Source: Lentisphaerales bacterium (GTDB taxonomy: Bacteria; Verrucomicrobiota; Lentisphaeria; Lentisphaerales; Lentisphaeraceae). Taken from it: a DNA stretch of 37,618 nt. Below, in pieces: positions 1 through 7,796 of this stretch. Every line of letters starts with the position of its first letter. The first letter of the stretch is position 1. The DNA lies in NCBI GenBank assembly GCA_022446985.1, contig JAKVBD010000048.1, positions 1-37,618 on the forward strand, in the 5' to 3' direction. The notes below the pieces were generated by a model. It had not been told where the DNA came from. It did no database searches and saw only the letters and a program-made list of their open reading frames with translations. Made by a program: the position numbers and the translations under genes.

Positions 1-45
1 TCTTAGCTCTTCAATGAAATATTCGGGAAAAAGGGTATCGTTCAT
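1..45 (-). CDS. 5' end of an unidentified gene running off the left edge
   Basis: An ATG at 45 opens 15 codons on the minus strand with no stop before the window edge (MNDTLFPEYFIEELR). A GGAAG sequence lies about 5 nt upstream of the ATG, at a ribosome-binding-site distance. That site falls inside the left arm of the inverted repeat at 47-110, so translation could be affected by the hairpin. Fifteen residues are too few to assign a family. A transposase or restriction-type protein is conceivable because of the repeat and the truncated gene beside it, but this is only inference. Confidence 0.3.
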   Translation of the reverse strand, partial: MNDTLFPEYFIEELR

Positions 46-46
46 T

Positions 47-110
47 AAAACTTCCGTTTGTTATTTTCTGTTGTAACAAATTGAAATATAACACGTTAAA
101 CGGAAGTTTT
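47..110. repeat. inverted repeat with 13-bp perfect arms
   Basis: The arms AAAACTTCCGTTT (47-59) and AAACGGAAGTTTT (98-110) are exact reverse complements separated by 38 nt. A shorter inner pair, TTGTTA (58-63) and TAACAA (74-79), could extend the structure. It lies between a leftward partial ORF and a glycosyltransferase gene that has lost its 5' part. It could be a mobile-element end, a terminator-like hairpin or a leader hairpin covering the Shine-Dalgarno sequence of the leftward gene. No T-tract clearly marks it as a simple terminator. Confidence 0.6.
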
Positions 111-142
111 TTGTGTTTTAGGCTATTATTTAATAGTTATTT

Positions 143-391
143 ATGGTTTCTGTCGGAGTGTATCCAGCTGGAGCCTTTTTGCTCACCGACCATTGTGACG
201 AATTAAAGGAAATTTTTGATGTTGGGACAGAAATAGAGACCTATGAGAATTCGTCTGAATTGTATGAGAAAGTTAAGTATTATTCTGAAAACGACATAGA
301 AAGAAACGAAATAGCTCTAAGAGGTTATGAAAAATATAGGCAAGAGTTTACAAGGAAGAAGAGGGTCGAAGAGCTTATTAAACAATTTTAA
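143..391 (+). pseudogene. C-terminal remnant of a CgeB-like glycosyltransferase
   Basis: The 82 residues resemble the last part of CgeB / Glyco_trans_1_2 (GT4-like) glycosyltransferases: a PAGAFLLTD segment, then an acidic DELKEIFDVG stretch, a helical ELYEKVKYY segment and ALRGYEKY near the end, as in the C-terminal nucleotide-sugar-binding half of the family. Complete members are about 300-400 residues long. Here the reading frame upstream closes immediately (TAG at 134-136, TAA at 131-133) and there is no ribosome binding site before the ATG. I read it as a 5'-truncated remnant, probably not expressed. It ends one base before the convergent GT4 gene. Confidence 0.6.
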
Positions 392-392
392 T

Positions 393-1502
393 TCAGTGAA
401 TTGGAAGTTCCCAAAAGTTCTTAGTAAAGGCTTCCTGTGAATATTTTGAGTTAAGGTCTTTGTTGAAATCTAAAGTGATCTCGGCTCTTTGTTGTGGTTG
501 CCAATTATAGGCTTCACAAAGCTTTTCAGAGCACTCTTCAATATTACCGATTTCAAAGAGCAAGTTTTTATTCTTAATTATTTCTAAGGCTCCACCAGAT
601 TCAGAACTCACAATTGGCAGCTCTGCAGCCATTGCTTCAATTAGAACCATGCCAAAAGGCTCCCTCATTGAAGGTAGTACAAAAACATCAAAAGCTTTAA
701 AGTATTTTGGTCCTTCAGGAACCATGCCTAATAGTTTGACTTTATCGCTTAACTTTAAGTGATCGATAAGTTTTTGTAGGTCTTCTTTTAAGCGACCTTT
801 TCCCATAATGTATATTGTTGCATCAGACATTTTTTCGTGTACTTGTGCAAAGGCCTTAATCAAGGTTTTCTGGCCTTTTTCTGTATGAAGTCTGCCCGCA
901 GTGCCAAAAACGAAAGCATTTTTAGGAATTCCCAGTTTTTCACGCGCTTTATCTTTCGGGTATTGGCTTTCCTGAAGAACTTGAACAGGAATGCAATTGG
1001 GTAATGAATAAATTTTATGGAAACCAATAGATGATAAATGGTGTTTTATGTCGTCTCGAATAGCATCTGAAACCCCAAGAAGAGTTAACTTATTTTTTAC
1101 TGACTTAATGAGTAACTTTCTCGCAAAATTTTTAAAGACATTATAAGCATGGATGACTCCGATAAATTTAAATGGAGGAGTTTCAAAGCTGGCTAAACTC
1201 GTTAGATAAATAGCTTTGTAGCGTTGCGCTATAATAATGTCATACTTTTCTTCTTTAATGAGCTTAGAAATGTTTTTTACGAGACCAAGTTTTAGGCCAC
1301 GCATGTCTTTCGTTGAGACATTTAAGAAGATGACTTTTTCTCCTTCTACAAGGAGCGATTTGTCGCTTATGGGATCTCCTTTTAAAAATAACGAAGTGAC
1401 TTCAAATTTTTCTTTATCAAATAACCGTGTATAAAAGTTGGCGACATCGAGGAATGGCGCTTCATAGCTATGGGAAATTTGAAGTACTTTTAAGCGTGTC
1501 AT
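393..1502 (-). CDS. glycosyltransferase family 4 (GT-B fold)
   Basis: A 369-residue cytosolic or membrane-associated GT4 enzyme that would transfer a sugar from a nucleotide-sugar donor to a growing envelope glycan. The N-terminal half begins with a beta strand and LQISHSYEAPFLDVANFY. The C-terminal GT4 domain starts near residue 190 with FGTAGRLHTEKGQ, followed by DATIYIMGKG, DKVKLLGMV and the E-x7-E donor-site motif in REPFGMVLIEAMAAELPIVSS. The length is normal for the family. It stands on the minus strand opposite the broken GT9 gene at 1575, with only 72 bp between the two starts. The acceptor and donor sugars cannot be read from the sequence, but the neighbours (GT9, YrbL-like) suggest LPS core or another envelope polysaccharide. 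Confidence 0.88.
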   Translation of the reverse strand: MTRLKVLQISHSYEAPFLDVANFYTRLFDKEKFEVTSLFLKGDPISDKSLLVEGEKVIFLNVSTKDMRGLKLGLVKNISKLIKEEKYDIIIAQRYKAIYLTSLASFETPPFKFIGVIHAYNVFKNFARKLLIKSVKNKLTLLGVSDAIRDDIKHHLSSIGFHKIYSLPNCIPVQVLQESQYPKDKAREKLGIPKNAFVFGTAGRLHTEKGQKTLIKAFAQVHEKMSDATIYIMGKGRLKEDLQKLIDHLKLSDKVKLLGMVPEGPKYFKAFDVFVLPSMREPFGMVLIEAMAAELPIVSSESGGALEIIKNKNLLFEIGNIEECSEKLCEAYNWQPQQRAEITLDFNKDLNSKYSQEAFTKNFWELPIH

Positions 1503-1574
1503 GGTCAGTCTTTAAATTGAAATTTGTTTAAAATGTGTCAGGTTTTGCTTTTGCCCACTGAATAATTAAATTTT

Positions 1575-2526
1575 ATGTCTACAAAAATCAAATTAGCGTT
1601 AGTTGCCTTCGATTCCCTTGGAGATGGACTTGTCCATGCCATGATGGCTGAGAATTTTGCTCAAAATGGCTTTGAGGTTACTTACTTTTATGATTTGGTT
1701 TCAGCGATTGACCATTGGTTACCCAATTTTAGGGCTTTACCTTATCCTTCAATTAACGATTTCGAGCGAACTCTCGATAGATTTGATGTTGTATTAATGA
1801 GTCCCCCAAGATTTATTCGTAATCTCCCAAAAGAAGAAGTTGAGAGGCTCGCATGTAAGTACATTTTCTTCTGTCAAAAAGTAGATATTTTTGGAGGTAC
1901 GATCATTCCGTAAATTTACAAAAAAAATTGACCTCTGAACAACATGCTTTGCTTACAGAATTACCTCGCGCTTGTGCTTCCATCCGTTATAAAAATTTTG
2001 GAAGTAAAAGTGTTGTTGATGCAAAACTTGAGTATTTAGATTTAAAGGTAGGATTAAGCAAAACTTCGAGAAAAGTAGCTTTAACTCCACCAACTGATTT
2101 TCAATATAGAAAATATAAGAATAGAATTATTGTAGGTCCGGACTCCGCAGTGCCTGAATTGAAAGAGTGGTCTCCTGAATCATTCATAGAGCTGGCAGTA
2201 TAAAGGGTTTAGGACATGAACCTTGTTTTGTAGTAGCGCCAAATAATCACTCTAAATGGCAGAATATAGTCAAGGATAGATTTCCTACTCCAAAGTTTGA
2301 CGCTTTCGGTAAATGGGTCGAGTTTCTCTATGAATCTGCATTAATTATAGCAAATGATTCTGGAAATGGTCATTTAGCGTCTTTTTTAAAGATCCCTACT
2401 ATTACAATATATAGAAAGCGAAATCCAAAATACTACTGGCGACCGAGCTGGTCACAAGGTTGTATAATTTACCCAAACTTTATGGCTTGCTTTTCAACTA
2501 AAGAAAACTGGCGTAAGTTTATATAA
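1575..2526 (+). pseudogene. glycosyltransferase family 9 (heptosyltransferase-like), two frameshifts
   Basis: Three consecutive frames together give one GT9-like protein of about 315 residues. Segment 1 (from 1575) has LALVAFDSLGDGLVHAMMAENF and FDVVLMSPPRFIRN. Segment 2 (about 1898-2196) contains YDHSVNLQKKLTSEQHALL and RIIVGPDSAVPELKEWSPE. Segment 3 (about 2197-2526) contains GLGHEPCFVVAPNN and NDSGNGHLASFLKIPT, the conserved GT9 donor-site region. The frame changes near 1886-1900 and near 2195-2199, each equivalent to a 1-nt deletion. Intact relatives transfer heptose or another sugar from an ADP-sugar to LPS. With two frameshifts it should be inactive unless they are sequence errors. Confidence 0.8.
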
Positions 2527-2544
2527 CAGAAAAGGATATTGAAG

Positions 2545-3135
2545 TCAGTTGAAAAACTCCTTATCTAATTTATATTTTTGAATTAAGCTTTGTTCGAACC
2601 TTTTCCATTTTCTGAGAATTTTTTGTTTTGCAAGAGTGTTCGAGAATTTACAAATTGGGATAAAATCTGAAGTACCAATATTGTCTATGATAATTAGTTT
2701 ACCTGAGCCATTTTTGTATTTTTGGTAAATAATATTTTTAGGTTTGAGAGTCATGGTAAGTATGAGCTCTTGAAGTAAATATTCTTTCAAATCATCTAGG
2801 GCATTGATGATATTTTCTTGAGCGACTTCTTGCGTACCTTCTTCAAGGTAGTATTCAAGTGTTTTGGAAACAGAACCATCTTCATCTCTGATTAGATCAA
2901 AAACAACGCCTTCACCAAGATTAGTCTTCTCTTTACCGTGAAACTTAGGGAGCATTGCCCAAGATATAGCTCTTCGATTTAAGAATTTATAGTAGTTTAT
3001 TTCTCTTTTATCTTCTTTTGGATTGCTGTTGAAGCCGACTTTAATACAGAGATTGGAATTTTCAGGATGTTCGTAACATTTCCTATGTAAACCAACTCCA
3101 ATAAGTTTTGAATCATCCAGTTGTAAATAGTCCAT
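2545..3135 (-). CDS. YrbL-family (PhoP-regulated network) kinase-like protein
   Basis: A 196-residue cytosolic protein matching the YrbL family (PF10707 as I recall it), which has a reduced protein-kinase-like fold and often lies in LPS or capsule loci. Features: an N-terminal LIGVGLHRKCYEHPEN that resembles a nucleotide-binding loop, CIKVGF in the position of the kinase lysine strand, REINYYKFLNRR as a helix-C equivalent, a GEGVVFDLIRDEDG hinge-like segment, LKPKNIIYQ in place of a catalytic loop and LIIIDNIGTSDF in place of the DFG strand. The length fits the family. The biochemical role is not established. Its location downstream of the glycosyltransferase genes supports a link with envelope glycan synthesis. 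It ends 18 bp from the convergent GT9 pseudogene. Confidence 0.8.
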   Translation of the reverse strand: MDYLQLDDSKLIGVGLHRKCYEHPENSNLCIKVGFNSNPKEDKREINYYKFLNRRAISWAMLPKFHGKEKTNLGEGVVFDLIRDEDGSVSKTLEYYLEEGTQEVAQENIINALDDLKEYLLQELILTMTLKPKNIIYQKYKNGSGKLIIIDNIGTSDFIPICKFSNTLAKQKILRKWKRFEQSLIQKYKLDKEFFN

Positions 3136-3222
3136 ACTCTAGTCTTAATTGAAATCAAAATTAACTTTAATTTAATATTCTATAAATCCTGAGTTAATAT
3201 TTTTCTCTCGTGAGAAGAGATA

Positions 3223-3900
3223 TTATGACATGGAAGTTATGTGTTCTGATGTAATTTGTGTCTGTTGTGTGAAGATCTCAACGCCATTTTCTTTGGCCCA
3301 CTCAAGTTTGGCGGCATACGCTGTATCGATGTGGCCAGCGGGTTTGAAGCCACAGCCATCGTTGCGCATGATGATGAAGAGCATAACGGCTCGGTGGCCT
3401 TGTTGCTTCATGGATACTAATTCTTCGAGGTGTTTACGGCCTCTTTCGGTTGGTGCATCAGGAAAGCAGTATTCGCCTTGGTCATTGAGTAATGTGACTG
3501 ATTTGACCTCGACGTAACAAAGTTCGTCATTATTGGAAAGAAGGAGGTCGATGCGGGAGCTTTTGCCATATTTTCTTTCTCGTTCAATTTTTGCATAGCC
3601 CGTTAGCTCTGGAATAAGACTTTGACTCACGGCTTCAAAAGCGACTTCATTGGCTCTTTGGGTGTTGATGCAAATCCATGTCTTACCATTGTGCACGAGT
3701 TCCCAGGTATACTTCAGTTTGCGTTTTGGATTGTCATGGTAACTAAGTAGCACGGGCCAGCCTTCACTCTGGCATTGTGTCATTCTTCCTGAATTTGGGC
3801 AATGAGCTGTAATGATTGTTCCATCTTCCAATTCTACGTCTGCGAGAAAACGTTTGTAACGTTTTAAGAGTTTGCCTTTGGTGAGAGGCGGTAATTCCAT
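3223..3900 (-). CDS. sfsA: SfsA family protein (sugar fermentation stimulation homologue)
   Basis: The 225 residues fit SfsA (usually about 230). The N-terminal OB-like part reads LLKRYKRFLADVELEDG and AHCPNSGRM. The C-terminal nuclease-like domain carries SRIDLLL, CYVEVKSVTLL, FPDAPTERGRKHLEEL and AVMLFIIMRNDG. The D...E-x-K arrangement is the conserved SfsA catalytic-like signature. In E. coli SfsA affects maltose gene expression and binds DNA, but its exact role is unclear. I place the start at 3900, not at the longer in-frame start at 3999, because an AGAGGA site sits about 7 nt upstream of this ATG and the protein then starts MELPPL, as expected for the family. It is divergent from the ROK regulator. 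Confidence 0.92.
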   Translation of the reverse strand: MELPPLTKGKLLKRYKRFLADVELEDGTIITAHCPNSGRMTQCQSEGWPVLLSYHDNPKRKLKYTWELVHNGKTWICINTQRANEVAFEAVSQSLIPELTGYAKIERERKYGKSSRIDLLLSNNDELCYVEVKSVTLLNDQGEYCFPDAPTERGRKHLEELVSMKQQGHRAVMLFIIMRNDGCGFKPAGHIDTAYAAKLEWAKENGVEIFTQQTQITSEHITSMS

Positions 3901-3949
3901 TTTTATGTCCTCTTTTCTAAATTGGATGATTGGGACTTTTGACGCTAAC

Positions 3950-3978
3950 TTATATAGTTTTAAAGCAGGATTTATCAA
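3950..3978 (-). promoter_or_regulatory. candidate sigma70 promoter for sfsA
   Basis: On the minus strand TTGATA (3978-3973) and ATATAA (3955-3950) are separated by 17 nt, and the sfsA start codon lies 49 nt downstream of the -10 box. The promoter reaches to within 15 bp of the divergent ROK start codon, so the ROK protein could affect both genes. This is a motif-only prediction. Confidence 0.4.
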
Positions 3979-3992
3979 TAGAAAGGTGTTGT

Positions 3993-5168
3993 GTGCCAAA
4001 AGAGATTAAGAGAAAAAAAGAGTTAATTGCCGGAATTGAGTCGAAGTTATTGGGTATTGTCCGTGAAGCGGATGGTATTTCTCGCTTAAGTTTATCTAAG
4101 CAATTGAGCCTGGCTCCTTCTACTGTTGGTATTTATGTAGAGCGTCTTTTGGAAGAAGGCTTTTTGGTTGAAGCAAAGAAGAAAAAAGCTTTAAAGAGCG
4201 GTCGTCCTGAAGTTCAGCTATTAGTCAATCCTGAGCGAGGAGAGTTCATAGGTATAGACTTCTTCGCAGAGAGAATAATGGCCATGGCCGTTGACTTTGG
4301 CAATAATAAGTTGCGTGAGCATGTTGTGGCAGTCTGCAAAACTGACTCCGCAGATATTCTCGGGAAAAAACTCATACAATGCATTGAAAATGTTTTTCCT
4401 GAGAACAGAGAAGTTTTGGGTATTGGTATCAGTATTCCGGGATCTTTAGAAAAAAAGTATGGCACTCTCATTAAATACAAGTGGTTACCCAATATCGAAA
4501 ATTTTGAAATTGGTAAAATTGTCAGAGATAAATTTAATGTACCTGTTTCATTTGAAAATACAGCCAATCTTATGGCTCTGGGAGAAATGAAGTTTGGTTG
4601 CGATCGAAATCTGGATGACTTTGTAAGTGTGACAATTCGAAGTGGAATCGGCTGTGGTGTAGTCATAGATAGCAAGATTGTTGCTGGTGAAAATAATCTT
4701 TGTGGAGAAATTGAGTACTGGAAATGTCCTGGAGTAGGGGAAATCGGGCAACTGCCGGAACTAGGTGAACTGGTGTCATCCAGTGCAATTATTACTCAGG
4801 TTGAAGAACAACTGACAGCTGGAGCCGAGAGTAGCTTAATCAAAGGCTGTGGAATCAAAGATATTTTAAAGGCATTTCAAGAGGGAGATTCTCTGGCTGT
4901 AAAGGTAATTGGGAAAAGTATTCCGGTCCTTGCCTGGGCATTGGGGCAAATGTCTTTGGCTCTCGCCCCTAAGAAATTACTTCTAGCTGGTGATTTCGCT
5001 GAGTTGAAAGATAGCTGGCATTTACCGCTTAAAGAAGCTTTAGATGAGTATTATAATGGGCTACCTATGCAGCCTCCAATTATTGCGTTATCTACGTTAG
5101 GTGAAAGTTGTGCGGCTCTTGGTGCTGCATCCATGGCTGTGCAAAATTGGCGTCTGTCCAGATTGTAG
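3993..5168 (+). CDS. ROK-family transcriptional regulator
   Basis: A 391-residue NagC/Mlc/XylR-type regulator. An N-terminal winged helix (about residues 5-75: GISRLSLSKQLSLAPSTVGIYVERLLEEG) is followed by a ROK sugar-kinase-like domain (GEFIGIDFFAERIMAMAVDFG; GIGISIPGS; SVTIRSGIGCGVVIDSKIV). The kinase base aspartate seen in active ROK kinases (NDAN-type motif) is Thr here (FENTANLMALG). The usual Cys-rich zinc motif is reduced to one Cys (GEIEYWKCPGVGEIG). It is therefore probably a sensor without kinase activity. I choose GTG at 3993 because AAAGG lies about 6 nt upstream and the longer reading frame has no ribosome binding site. Its target may be the sulfatase promoter at 7080-7109, whose palindrome is of a suitable AT-rich type; this is inference. 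Confidence 0.88.
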   Translation: MPKEIKRKKELIAGIESKLLGIVREADGISRLSLSKQLSLAPSTVGIYVERLLEEGFLVEAKKKKALKSGRPEVQLLVNPERGEFIGIDFFAERIMAMAVDFGNNKLREHVVAVCKTDSADILGKKLIQCIENVFPENREVLGIGISIPGSLEKKYGTLIKYKWLPNIENFEIGKIVRDKFNVPVSFENTANLMALGEMKFGCDRNLDDFVSVTIRSGIGCGVVIDSKIVAGENNLCGEIEYWKCPGVGEIGQLPELGELVSSSAIITQVEEQLTAGAESSLIKGCGIKDILKAFQEGDSLAVKVIGKSIPVLAWALGQMSLALAPKKLLLAGDFAELKDSWHLPLKEALDEYYNGLPMQPPIIALSTLGESCAALGAASMAVQNWRLSRL

Positions 5169-5229
5169 ATCTGGGTGTTTTAGAGAGAATATTTGTATTA
5201 ACAGGTTTCACGGATTTTTATGTAAATTT

Positions 5230-5468
5230 CGCTGAAGATATTTCGTCATGATTGACGAGAAGGAAAGGGATTTATATCAGGCGACTCTGAACAAGGAAAG
5301 TGGAAATATTGTTGATTAGATTACGCTGAAGATTTTTCTCGACAGGATTGACGAGATTGTGAAAGATTTACATGAGGGCATAGGGGCGACTTAAGTGATT
5401 TTTAAACCATGGATTGGGCAGATTTTGATGTAGAAGTCGCTGAAGATTTTTCTCGACAGGATTGACGA
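5230..5468. repeat. three degenerate hairpin-bearing repeats in the ROK-sulfatase intergenic region
   Basis: The 398-bp gap between the ROK gene and the convergent sulfatase holds three copies of a unit of about 31 bp starting CGCTGAAGAT and ending GATTGACGA: 5230-5259, 5324-5355 and 5438-5468 (start-to-start spacing 94 and 114 bp). Copies 2 and 3 are almost identical. Each can fold: copy 1 has TCGTCA-TGAT-TGACGA, copy 2 has TCTCGACA-GGAT-TGACGAGA with one A-A mismatch. Homology extends outside the core (a GATTTA...GGGGCGACT-like segment follows copies 1 and 2). No ORF is apparent. It looks like a dispersed intergenic repeat family. Confidence 0.7.
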
Positions 5469-5527
5469 TAGGGAGATAGATCCATAAGAGGCTTAATCAG
5501 AAAGATTGATGTATGAACTAAAAAGGC

Positions 5528-5564
5528 CAGGCCTTAAAATTAAAGCCCGGCCTGAGGTTTTTTT
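5528..5564. terminator. bidirectional intrinsic terminator between ROK gene and sulfatase
   Basis: CAGGCC (5528-5533) pairs with GGCCTG (5549-5554). On the plus strand a run of seven T follows (5558-5564). On the minus strand the hairpin is followed by a T-rich tract (5524-5521 region). It can serve both the rightward ROK transcript and the leftward sulfatase, whose stop codon lies at 5567-5569. Confidence 0.8.
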
Positions 5565-5566
5565 AA

Positions 5567-7045
5567 TTATCGAATCGACTCTTCAGGTAGTTCTGTTTTA
5601 ATTCCCTGGTCGATTGGCATTTTGTCTGGATTTGCGCCGGTTTCTTTTAGAGTTTGAGCTAGTTGCTTGGCAAGTTTAGCTTTGATCTCTTTATACTTTG
5701 GATCTTCTGCAAGGTTGGATGTCTCTGCAGGATCTCTTTCCATGTTGTAAAGCTCTTCCATATGGCGAAGTTTACCGCCATCGCCATGAGGGTAGGCGAC
5801 ATACTTCCATTTGCCATGGCGAATACCGCGAACGTTTGGTGTGTATGGGAATTGCTTCTCATAGTTGTACTCATAAAGCCAGGTTTTGCGCCATTCTACT
5901 TCTTTGGAATCGTCCATAAGTGGAGCCCAGGATTGACCTTGTGCTGTAGGCATGGCTTTGCCAACAGTCATTTCCATGATAGTTGGTGCAAGGTCGATGC
6001 TTAGAACTTGTTCTTTGACTACTGTGCCGGCTTTGATTTTCTTTGGAAAACGAACACACAGTGGAACACTGATACTCGCTTCATGCATCGTTCTTTTATC
6101 AATCATACCATGTTCGCCCAGGAGGAAACCGTTGTCGGAGCTGAAAATAAGAATTGTGTTATCAAGTACACCTAACTTTTCCAGGTGATCATAGACGCGA
6201 CCAACGCTGTCATCGACTGAATTGATTGTTGCTGTATAACTGCGGACAAAGTTCTCAAAGTCAACAATTGCTGATGCCTTGTCATTTGGGAAATCTTTGC
6301 GGAATCCATAGAGAGGACCATAAATTCCGTGCCATGTAGGAAGGCGATCAACTATCCACTTTGGTTTGTCTGAAATACTCCATGAGCTTGCCGGGTAAGG
6401 GACTGGCTGATTATCGTAAATTTCTTTGTATTTAGGTTCAGGAATAAATGGCCCGTGTGGCGCTTTATGGCCAAGGACCAAAGCAAAAGGTTTTGATTTA
6501 TCCACTTTATTTAAGTAATCAATCGCCATGTCAGTAACATTATGTGCATAGTAACCTGGTATTTCTTTACGTTCACCATTCACATTGAAAGTCGTATCCC
6601 AGTACTTACCCTGGCCTTTGTGAGTTATCCAGTAATCGAATCCAGGTCTCTTACTATCGTCATTTTCACCCATGTGCCACTTACCAATCCAGGCGGTGGT
6701 GTATCCCTCTTTTTGGAGAAGGAGTGGGAAGCTTTTAAGAGTATGTGGGTAGTCGGTGAAGTTATCGTAAACTTTGTGAGTGTGAGTGTATGTACCAGAA
6801 AGGAAGGCGGCACGACTTGGAGAACAAAGTGAAGTCGTCACGTACATATTATCGAAACGGGCACCTTCGGCAGCAATTTTATTTATCGCAGGAGTCTTGA
6901 TCCCCAATAATGGATTTGGGTGATAGCCTACAGCATCACCGCGTTGATCATCAGTTAAGATAAATACAACATTTGGTCGATCATTAGCAGTTGCAGTACA
7001 ACAGACCGCAAATAAGACCAGGAAAAGTTTGTATAGGAAATTCAC
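5567..7045 (-). CDS. secreted S1-family sulfatase (formylglycine type)
   Basis: A 492-residue sulfatase with a signal peptide (residues 1 to about 20, ending CCTATA). Conserved features: metal ligands FILTDDQRGD (D32, D33), the modification core CSPSRAAFLSG with Cys74 to be converted to formylglycine, GKWHMGE, HKAPHGPF, and SSDNGFLLGEHG near residues 305-316. The C-terminal end (LYNMERDPAETSNL) is the usual sulfatase tail. The overall pattern resembles glycosaminoglycan or mucin GlcNAc-6-sulfatase-like enzymes, but the substrate cannot be fixed from sequence. It would remove sulfate esters from polysaccharides outside the cytoplasm. Maturation needs an anSME or FGE enzyme, and none is encoded in this window. 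An unusually regular promoter/operator lies upstream (7080-7109). Confidence 0.93.
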   Translation of the reverse strand: MNFLYKLFLVLFAVCCTATANDRPNVVFILTDDQRGDAVGYHPNPLLGIKTPAINKIAAEGARFDNMYVTTSLCSPSRAAFLSGTYTHTHKVYDNFTDYPHTLKSFPLLLQKEGYTTAWIGKWHMGENDDSKRPGFDYWITHKGQGKYWDTTFNVNGERKEIPGYYAHNVTDMAIDYLNKVDKSKPFALVLGHKAPHGPFIPEPKYKEIYDNQPVPYPASSWSISDKPKWIVDRLPTWHGIYGPLYGFRKDFPNDKASAIVDFENFVRSYTATINSVDDSVGRVYDHLEKLGVLDNTILIFSSDNGFLLGEHGMIDKRTMHEASISVPLCVRFPKKIKAGTVVKEQVLSIDLAPTIMEMTVGKAMPTAQGQSWAPLMDDSKEVEWRKTWLYEYNYEKQFPYTPNVRGIRHGKWKYVAYPHGDGGKLRHMEELYNMERDPAETSNLAEDPKYKEIKAKLAKQLAQTLKETGANPDKMPIDQGIKTELPEESIR

Positions 7046-7079
7046 TAGGTATACCTTCTTTGGATAATTATTTCGAAAT

Positions 7080-7109
7080 AAAATTAATATATTGGATTAA
7101 TTTTGTCAA
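7080..7109 (-). promoter_or_regulatory. sulfatase promoter overlaid by a perfect AT-rich palindrome
   Basis: On the minus strand a perfect -35 box TTGACA (7109-7104) is followed, after 17 nt, by TAATTT (7086-7081) as a weak -10. The spacer and both box edges are covered by an exact inverted repeat AAAATTAAT (7080-7088) / ATTAATTTT (7096-7104) with a 7-bp centre. The half-sites are 16 bp apart centre to centre. This is the classic position of a repressor operator. The ROK regulator at 3993-5168 is the nearest candidate binder. Confidence 0.55.
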
Positions 7110-7128
7110 GCTATCTTTTGCATAAGCG

Positions 7129-7671
7129 TTAAGACATATTCTGGAGAAAATAAAAGGCGCTGACTACCATCGTATTAGATATTTTTCCATTGAAGATTAA
7201 ATCTTTGACTTCAGCCAGTGAAACTTTGAATACCTCTATATCTTCGCCATCATCCAAATTCATTGCTTGGGTCTGTTGGCAATTGTTGATCAGAACAGTG
7301 TAGCAGCTATTGTCTTGGAGTGAGGGGTTTGGAGAAAGTTGCCCAAGCAGGATTGGTAAGTCTCCAGAGTAGCCGGTTTCTTCTGCGAGTTCGCGAACAG
7401 CTGCATGGAGAGGGTTTTCACCTTTGTCGATACAACCTCCGGGAACTTCAATTTCAAATTTTCGTGTTCCGTGTCGAAAGTGGCGTATCAACAATACTTC
7501 TTCTTCAGGAGTCAGGGCAATGACATTGACCCAGTCGGGGAATTTTGCGCTATAAAATTCATCGCTGACACCATTCCTTGGATTGGTCGCCCAATGACTT
7601 TCTATAGTGAAGATTTTAGAATGAAAAATTACCTTGGAGGAACTCAATTGCCACTTATTCAGCGAAGACAT
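7129..7671 (-). CDS. Nudix hydrolase (ADP-ribose pyrophosphatase-like)
   Basis: A 180-residue cytosolic Nudix enzyme. The full Nudix box G-x5-E-x7-REUxEExGU is present: GCIDKGE, seven residues, then RELAEETGY, with EVPGG immediately before it as in NudF/ADP-ribose pyrophosphatases. Preceding strands contain VLLIRHFRHGTRKFEIEVPGG and following ones LGQLSPNPSLQDNSCYTVL. Such enzymes split nucleoside diphosphate derivatives (ADP-ribose, ADP-sugars) in an Mg2+-dependent reaction. The exact substrate is not readable. It is a single gene, divergent from the DUF5063 gene at 7797 and upstream of the sulfatase on the same strand, but separated by 83 bp containing the sulfatase promoter. Confidence 0.88.
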   Translation of the reverse strand: MSSLNKWQLSSSKVIFHSKIFTIESHWATNPRNGVSDEFYSAKFPDWVNVIALTPEEEVLLIRHFRHGTRKFEIEVPGGCIDKGENPLHAAVRELAEETGYSGDLPILLGQLSPNPSLQDNSCYTVLINNCQQTQAMNLDDGEDIEVFKVSLAEVKDLIFNGKISNTMVVSAFYFLQNMS

Positions 7672-7796
7672 TTTTCGGCCTTTTAAGTTAAAGATGCAGA
7701 TTTCTAATTAAAAGTCAATAGAATATTAATGCTGGAGCTGGAAGAAGTTTTTGTTCAGCGTTAATATTGGGCAAAAATTTACTACAAGGTAAGTCT

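Noticed and set aside
3203..3216. TTCTC-TCGT-GAGAA hairpin just downstream of sfsA as a terminator
   Set aside because: Only a 5-bp stem, and no T-tract on the minus strand.
5230..5468. CRISPR array
   Set aside because: Three unevenly spaced, degenerate units with related flanks and no cas genes; not a CRISPR layout.
5659..6832. Several ORFs of 60-113 codons on both strands inside the sulfatase gene
   Set aside because: They are frame shadows of a strongly supported sulfatase, with no ribosome binding sites or domain matches.
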